64,000 nt of DNA, taken from assembly GCF_036785885.1 (NCBI RefSeq), contig NC_092312.1, positions 17,006,001 through 17,070,000 on the forward strand, in the 5' to 3' direction. Below the pieces are notes generated by a model that was not told the DNA's origin, made no database searches, and saw only the letters and a program-made list of their open reading frames with translations. How positions within the stretch are numbered: position 1 is the first letter of the stretch; each line of letters begins with the position of its first letter. The translations under genes were made by a program, and so were the position numbers. The DNA is from Coffea arabica. Its lineage: Eukaryota; Streptophyta; Magnoliopsida; Gentianales; Rubiaceae. Shown piece after piece: positions 57,591-64,000 of the stretch.

Positions 57591-60102
57591 ATGGCAAAGG
57601 CACATCCCGACGAGAAATATCAATTACAAGGATGTGTGACAATTCAAGATCAACGCTATAACAAGGACGTCATTGCTTGCGGCGCTAGCGGCATCAATGC
57701 CTTCAAATTCAATGCAGATGCACCTGCATTTGTGCCCAGAGCGCCCGTGCCAGCTCCTCCTCCAGCATCTGTGCCCGTTTCGGGCTATTTCCTTCCCTGT
57801 TTCCCAATTTTTGGTGGGACTAACGGGACTGATTGGTTATTTCTTGGTGACCAGGATACCATTTCCTTGGTTTCGAAATCCAATGCCACCTCGCCCACGC
57901 AGCAATCCAAACATGTTCTCACTGAGGAGCTTCAAAAGAAGATTATCAAGCAGGTTTTCTTCTTCTTTTTTTTTCCCTTCCATTTTTCTTTCTTTCTTTT
58001 TTTTTTTTTCTGGGCATAGCATTTCTTGTTGAGGGGTTTTTTTTTTCCGGAGATTAATGGAGCACTTTTTTTCTGTGTAATAGATGGAATATCAGTTCAG
58101 TGACATGAGCTTATTGGCAAATGATAACTTGGCCAAGCAGATTTACAAGGACCATGAAGGCTATGGTAAGGATCATCAATCAATAAATAAGACTTTGCTC
58201 CGCTTGTAGCATCCCGTATTAACACTATATATAATAGCTATATATACGTTTTCTGATTAATGCCCATTTGCAACAGTTCCAATAGCTAATGTTGCATCAA
58301 CCAAGAAAATTAAGTCCTTCGTTGGTAGTAATCATCAATTGCTGGCACAGGCTCTTCGGGCCTCTACAAAACTGGTTGGTTCTTTTATGTTATTGCTCTG
58401 TCTTTTGCCCGAATACAACACAATAAAAGTAGCTACTGCCTTTCAATTGATCCTTTATCGAGTATATTAATACTTTTCTGCCTTTCAATTTCCGTGTTCC
58501 GCAACTAGGATGTAAGTAATGACGGTAAGAGGGTTAAACGTAAGGTGCCATTCACCGACAAAGTGAAAGAGGAGCTGCAGGTACGTACGAACCTGTTTTT
58601 CTCGGGTCTCTAATATCTCAATTTTCTTTTTTTTTTTTTCCGTTTTTTCCTGGGATCAAGGTTGTAATGGTTTGTTCACCTCTGTGTCATTACAGCTGCG
58701 GACTATTGTAGCTGAAAATCTACCTGATGATCACTCCCACCAAAACATAGAGAAAATTTTTAATGTGGCCGGATGGTGGGTTTTCAACCTCCTTTCCTTT
58801 CATCTATGGCAACATTACCGTAGCTCTAGTGCGCAATGGCATTAAATAGATGTATTTTTGTTCCGTCACAGCGTGAAAACGATTCGGATATGCCATCCTC
58901 AGGATCCTAATACTCGTTCGAAGGGAGATTTTATTATCAGTACTAAGGTACAGAAAAATCCAGTTTCGTTTGAATAGAGATGAATCTTCTTGATTGGACA
59001 TTCAACAATGTGCTTGACTCTTGTGCTTTTTCTGGTGTGGGTCTCGAAAGCTTCATGCGTTAGTAGAGTTCGAGAATAGTGAATCAGCTGAGAGAGCGGT
59101 ATGTTAATTCACTTTGACCTTGCTGTTGTAGTCTTTCTTCCTTTTTAGAAAATTTTTTTTGGGTCCTATTTTGCTCATTTTGCAGCATTTACCACCGGGA
59201 TTTATCTCGTCAGGTTGAAAAACTCAATGACCAAAAGAATTGGAGAAAAGGCCTACGCGTCAGGTGCTTGCTAAGACGATCGGTACGTTTAATCAACCGG
59301 TTATTTGACTACCACATCTCTAATTCTTGTGTTCTTTTCCCCTACCACATGAATTTGAGGTTTCTTGTATAAATGGGACTTTTTGCAGCCAAAGTCCGTC
59401 CTGAAGAGCAAGAAGTCAGAGTTTGATGGTCTTTTAGATGACGATGAGACACCACCAGGATCCAGCGTAGTATCACCTGAACTATCTCCTCGCCCAATTA
59501 TCTCGGATTCACCTCCAGAAAATAACGTTAGTTCCCTTCTTCTTATACCGCTGAAGTTTTTACACCTTGTTGGCAATTGAACTGAATGCCCATCTTCAAC
59601 ATAAAGCTCGGTTCATAAAATAGTATACTTGCATAAGCCACTTTGCCGTAGCCAATGCGTCCATAATCATCTTTCAACATTATGTATTACTATATCACAG
59701 TCATTCTTCGAGAACATCTTGGCGGTTTAATGTCCTCCGCGCATGCTAAAACAACCAGGGCACTGTTATTCTTGAAGCAAATGGCAGTGCAAAAGCTTAT
59801 GATTTTTAGCTTTGATAATTTTTGTGAAGGGTTATGAAAGTTCAGGCGCATCAAAGACGAAAGCATGGAACAAAGGGCGTGGCAAACCTCGACACCGTCT
59901 TACCAGTAGTCACAGTGGGCGCGGCTTGCTCTCCTTGTCACCACAGTCGAATAACGGCATCTTCATCCTTGGAGAGGCACCATTGACAAGGCAAAACGCA
60001 AAGGGTCCTAAAATGCCAGACGGAACCAGGGGTTTTACCATGGGCAGGGGGAAGCCGATCAGTGTCTCTGTTCCCATCCAGACTTGTCAAGCTGTGGTGT
60101 AA
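57591..60102 (+). CDS. LARP6: La-related protein 6 with PAM2 motif (LARP6B/C type, ten exons)
   Basis: LARP6 proteins bind mRNA through a La module; plant B/C forms also bind poly(A)-binding protein through PAM2. Exons: 57591-57953, 58084-58165, 58277-58374, 58509-58580, 58696-58775, 58872-58947, 59051-59098, 59214-59282, 59389-59526, 59830-60102; 1299 nt, 432 residues. Residues 38-50 are a PAM2 motif (FKFNADAPAFVPRA). The La motif spans about 108-196 (LTEELQKKIIKQMEYQFSD, LLANDNLAKQI, VPIANVASTKKIKSF). An RRM-like domain follows at about 205-295 (RTIVAENLPDDHSHQNIEK, LHALVEFENSESAERAVE). A basic linker and a Ser/Pro stretch (PELSPRPI) lead to a SUZ-C-like tail, GPKMPDGTRGFTMGRGKP. Start is the first ATG; an extra upstream exon cannot be excluded. 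No lesion. Confidence 0.94.
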
Positions 60103-61679
60103 TTGATGCTTTTTCTACCCAATTTTGCAGCATTACCACTCTTAGCTAAGTGTACAAAAGTTTGGCAAATTTTTTTTTTTTTTTGGCTGGAGAGCTAAAG
60201 AAAATATAGTCAATCAACAATTGTACGAGGACTGTTCAGCCATCTACCAATAAGCACAGCTGCACGAATACATCATGGCATGCGAGAATCAAGATGATTA
60301 CCAAGCTGCACCAAGGCTTTATTTATCTCAGCTTTCCCTTGGTTTGGGAAATATGTGTCTTAAGAAAATGATATTCCCTCCCCCTCTAATTGTGCCAAAA
60401 AATTTAAAAAAAAAAGAAGAAGAAGAAGAAGAAGAAGTTTGTGTTGTTCATTCTATTATTCTTTATGAGAATAAAAGATTGTATTTAATTTGTTTCCATA
60501 AAACATTATTGTTAATCTTTGAGAAATATAAGTTTCTCAGTTTTGTTCTCGTATCACAGAATGGCACATGCTGCTTTCTATACTAGCCAGAAATATATCA
60601 TTTGCCTTTTATTGCTATATACTTCCGGTTGCTTTCAATGGGGGCTTGACGGGCAAAATGAATCGTTTTTCATCTAAACTTCTTTTGATTTCCCAATTTG
60701 CCATCTGGGCTTTATAGTTTTCTTCTCATCTAAACTTCTTTTGATTTCCCAATGTGCCATCTGGGCTTTATAGTTTTCTAATAAGAGTCCTACAGTTAAT
60801 TATTCATCAAATTCTTGACACAGTTTTTCACGTAATATGCATGAAGATAGCAAATTTAAATTGATATTGATTGTACGGTATGAATTATTATCATTCCTTA
60901 GCTAAGTAGGTCACCAAAAGACCTCTTATATCTTGTCATGTGGTGGATGAATTAAGTATTGGTCTTGTTCCTTCTCACATAACCTTTGATCGCACTATTG
61001 TTTTTTTTTTGGTACATGTTTTTGCCATCTACTTTTATCGTTGGCTTGCAAAAGATTAATCCTTGCAGTGTCAGTATGACAGTTTTCTGATGTTCTCTAC
61101 ACCATTGCAACACACGATTTAAACTTGGTATGTTTATTATTCCAGTTCTCTAACTGAGTTGAGTTCTACCTTTTTATCGACTAACAAACAGCACTTGAGA
61201 ATCCTGATGATCTCAGTGCGATATATAGACTAAGCAAAAATCGTACACCTGGAGTTTCTTTCAAGAAAACCCGGCACTGTACACTGTATTGCCATTTTTC
61301 TGCGGTGAATTCTTTATCCATTGCTCCTGCTTGCTGGCTTTTTTGTCACCTTTATTGGTGTAGTAGTGGAGCTCTATAAATCCCTCGACCTTATCCTACT
61401 TAATTGAATAAAGACTCGATTGACTTACGACGGCTCTGGATCTATCATTAAGGGTTAGTCAGTTTCCTTGAACTTGGAAAAATCATCCTTTATTGAGGAA
61501 GGTCTTATCTGATTAATTTGTAGGACAGGAAATGTTTACTCACTGTCTGACTAAAAACATTACACCAGATCCCAATGGAGATACAGTCACCCACATTCTT
61601 AGACATACTTATGCTTGAGGTAAGGTTGTATGACGTGATGTGATCATAAAATAGCACGCGCGCTTTCATTGACTTTAAC
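60103..61679. other. 3' UTR of LARP6, then intergenic DNA
   Basis: (AAG)n at 60413-60436 lies in the probable 3' flank. A short frame after an AG at 61190 (ALENPDDLSAIYRLSK) has no known match. No gene is called. Confidence 0.4.
60671..60779. repeat. 56-bp tandem duplication
   Basis: Two adjacent copies beginning catctaaacttcttttgatt start at 60671 and 60727 and differ at very few positions. This is a recent local duplication in intergenic DNA. Confidence 0.9.
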
Positions 61680-62504
61680 TAGAGGTGTTAAAATGGGTGA
61701 CTTAGGCGGGTTTGGGTTGGGTAAAATGGGTAATGGGTATAAGTGAGTTGACTCATTTATACCCATTTAATTAAATGGGTATAAATGGGTAAGTCAAAAA
61801 ATGAATTGGGTAACCCAATTACCCATTTATAACTCATTTATTTTAACTTTTTACAAACTCATTTAAATTCATTTTTGCAAACTAAGTTATCAATTTATAA
61901 CACTCTTTGTACCCATCATTAGTTTTAAATATTTACTTATAATGTTCAATAAACTTAATTACCAATTTTTTTCATTTATACTCTATGTCACAAAATTACC
62001 TATTATTTAATAATTGAATAATACGAATATAAAAATTTGAATTAAGTACTATAAAAATTAATATAGAACTTAATCCAAAAATTTTGAACCCCTAACATTT
62101 TTTCATATATAAATTTAAAATTTCATTTTATAAAGATAAGAAAATAAGCTAAAATTTATCATAAATTGGTAATGCTAAAAAATGAGCAAGTTAACAAACT
62201 AAGAAAAAATAAAATAATAAGATAAAACCAACAAATAATAATAATAATAATAATAATGTTAACATCATGACAAAATGAAAAATTTGAAAAAAAAAAAGGT
62301 AGGGGAAAAGAAGAGACTTGGGGGGAAAAGAATTTTAAATGGGTTAATTGGGTTTGATGGGTTACCCAATAATACCCATTAAATAAATGGGTATTATTGG
62401 GTAACCCATTTATATCCATATACAAAAATTTAAAATACCCATACCCATCTATTCATGGGTGGGTATGGGTAAATCTAGTTAAGTGGGTTGATTTGCCACC
62501 TCTA
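61680..62504. mobile_element. hAT-like MITE built from ACCCATTT/AAATGGGT repeats, 8-bp duplication
   Basis: Ends TAGAGGTG and CACCTCTA are perfect inverted repeats, and the direct repeat ACTTTAAC flanks the element (61672-61679 and 62505-62512). The subterminal regions are packed with AAATGGGT, GGGTTACCCAAT and ACCCATTT in both orientations. The AT-rich centre includes (ATA)n near 62236-62256. An 8-bp duplication with TA..TA ends fits hAT. Length 825 bp, non-coding. Confidence 0.82.
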
Positions 62505-62883
62505 ACTTTAACCTTGGAAATTTGTTTATTCTCGACAAATTTCTCATCCAAAATCCAAAATTTTTGTATTGACTGCCAAAAAAAAAAAAAAAATTTTTTC
62601 CACTGTGTTTGAAGAATATTTTCTTCAGCCTTAATCTCTGCCTTGCTATATCCTCTTTTCTTTGAAGTGCTTGCAATTTCCTCGCATTATCTAATCCTTC
62701 TCCAGCTGATGAATTGCAATAGACGAAATCTGATTGAAAGTTATTATGGTGCACCTATCTTCAGTAATATATTGACTAAACAACAAACTGAGGCTACATG
62801 GCCACTAGACAGTCAGGACATAGTGGTAAGACCACTCCATAACCTCCCACCAATAATCAAACTCCAATAGCCGTTGTTTCTCT
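62505..62883. other. Upstream region of the peroxidase gene
   Basis: Short intergenic stretch with an A run at 62578-62593. No gene seen. It must contain the proximal promoter of the peroxidase. Confidence 0.4.
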
Positions 62884-62890
62884 TATATAA
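62884..62890 (+). promoter_or_regulatory. TATA box of the peroxidase gene
   Basis: TATATAA 67 bases upstream of the start codon, following a CT-rich stretch and preceding actgcagcatc. Spacing allows a leader of about 35-40 nt. Confidence 0.65.
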
Positions 62891-62956
62891 ACTGCAGCAT
62901 CATCTTAATGCACTCACCACTGTCTGTCTGCTCAAAATATCTGATATTCAAAAGCT

Positions 62957-63172
62957 ATGGCCAGTAAAACCTTGTCCTGCCTTGGTATCTTCTTCTGTAT
63001 GATGTTCTTGTTTGAGCCCTTAGCTAATGGCCAACTTGATTATAACTTTTATGATGATTTGTGTCCTAACTTGCCTATGATGGTTCGTTGGGGTGTTTGG
63101 GCAGCTCTGAGAAATGATACCAGAATGGCTGCATCCCTGCTTCGTTTGCATTTCCATGATTGTTTCGTGAAT
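62957..63172 (+). CDS. Class III (secretory plant) peroxidase, first exon only
   Basis: Class III peroxidases oxidise phenolics with hydrogen peroxide in the cell wall or vacuole. Exon 1 (72 codons) starts with a signal peptide (residues 1-25, hydrophobic IFFCMMFLF), and the mature protein begins Gln26 as is usual (QLDYNFYDDLCPN). The distal helix RLHFHDCFVN carries the catalytic Arg and His and the calcium-site Asp. The exon ends at FVN|GTAATT, the conserved position of intron 1 in this family. Exon 2, which should begin GCD, was not found before the window ends at 64000, so intron 1 would exceed 828 bp or the gene is truncated. Some positions are unusual (MVRWGVWAALRND, where VVRxxV is common). 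Confidence 0.85.
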
Positions 63173-64000
63173 GTAATTCCCATTACAAATAAGATCATTT
63201 TCACCTGATTATGTCTATGCATGCTTTTCATGGTTCGCCATAAGCACCTGATTATGTCTATGGATACTTTTCATGGTTCGGTTTCGATCAAGTTTGTGGC
63301 AACCGATCAATCTTATTTTGAAGGAGGGATAACCATTCTTGGTGCCATGTACTGGCGGTTACGGCTATTACATGCGAAGAATTCTTTTTCTTTACCCATA
63401 AAGTAGAACAAGAAAAGGCCGTGGTTTTTATTTATCAGCTGCACTTTTCTCTTAACAGAATCCTCTACAAGTAGGTCCTTAATAGTTCATTTTCTAGCTG
63501 GTGCTAAAGCTAGTAGCATTTTGCCTATTTGTGTCAGTAACAGAATTCTCCAGCCCCGTTTCTAACAGCATTCCTGTAATTTATGTTGTATTTCCAATTT
63601 CCCATCCTTTGACTCCACAAAAAAATACTGAAATCATGCAGACAACACCTTTCCTTCTGCAATCAGTTTAGAAGGTATCCATTCAAAGTCCAAATAGGCA
63701 GAAAGTATGTTTTCCACTAGAAGTAACGCGAAGGAAAGAATTATGTAGGTTGGAGTTGCTCAATAGTGCAACTTAAAAATTTCTAGTGAACAATAAAAAG
63801 TCCAGGAAATACAAAGTACGCATTTACAATTTGAAAGTAGAGTGTTTTTAGTTCAATGAGAACATGTTATACAAACAATTTCTCTTTAGTTGTCTGACCA
63901 AGCTAAAATAATTGGGTGAACAAGATATGTTAGTCTTCACACCTAAAGACTCTTGCATTTGTGCATGGATTAGGGAAACATCCAATGGAGTTTTGCAATT
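63173..64000. other. Presumed peroxidase intron 1 or 3' flank, with a 43-bp tandem repeat
   Basis: Two copies of a 43-bp unit starting cacctgattatgtctatg lie at 63202 and 63245. The rest is AT-rich without a reading frame that fits peroxidase exon 2. Confidence 0.5.

Noticed and set aside
1-64000. tRNA or rRNA genes
   Set aside because: No cloverleaf with both boxes or rRNA core sequence was recognised by eye; a tRNAscan run would settle it.

Overview
The window is nuclear DNA of a flowering plant, almost certainly a eudicot. The evidence is spliced genes with GT..AG introns, AT-rich intergenic DNA, plant-only gene families (an SnRK2 kinase, a PPR-LAGLIDADG protein, a GARP/HHO factor, a PAM2-bearing LARP6, a class III peroxidase) and many plant transposons and MITEs. 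No species can be assigned from sequence alone. No operon, CRISPR array or viral locus was seen.

Layout. 1-3030: a decayed Mutator-like transposon on the minus strand. About 4130-4440: a GC-richer segment that looks organelle-derived. 5387-11421: a full-length but dead LINE on the plus strand. 11682-12369: the 3' part of a 5-methylthioribose kinase pseudogene. 13717-17631 (minus): an intact nine-exon SnRK2 kinase of the OST1/SnRK2.6 type. 19811-22037: AT-rich repeat DNA. 22646-25525 (plus): OTP51-like PPR-LAGLIDADG gene. 26231-29731: a chain of MITE-like elements, including a large imperfect foldback and a TIR element with a 9-bp target duplication. 30057-38019 (plus): a DEK_C/SWIB gene whose SWIB domain is triplicated in tandem, followed by a broken exon of a fourth SWIB copy. 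38462-49065: gene-poor DNA holding Stowaway-like and hAT-like MITEs, some nested. 49259-51624 (plus): HHO/NIGT1-type GARP factor. 57591-60102 (plus): LARP6 with PAM2, La motif, RRM and a SUZ-C-like tail. 61680-62504: hAT-like MITE with an exact 8-bp duplication. 62957-63172 (plus): first exon of a class III peroxidase that runs off the window.

The genes are separate single-gene loci, not a cluster. Themes are ABA signalling (SnRK2), plastid intron splicing (OTP51), chromatin/transcription (SWIB), nutrient-response transcription (HHO), mRNA binding (LARP6) and the cell wall (peroxidase). The best candidate for something undescribed is the SWIB gene: three SWIB units share identical exon sizes (115 and 175 nt), and the usual C-terminal SWIB copy has decayed. 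All exon models were drawn by eye from GT/AG sites and reading-frame continuity. Every spliced length comes to a whole number of codons, but no transcript evidence was available.
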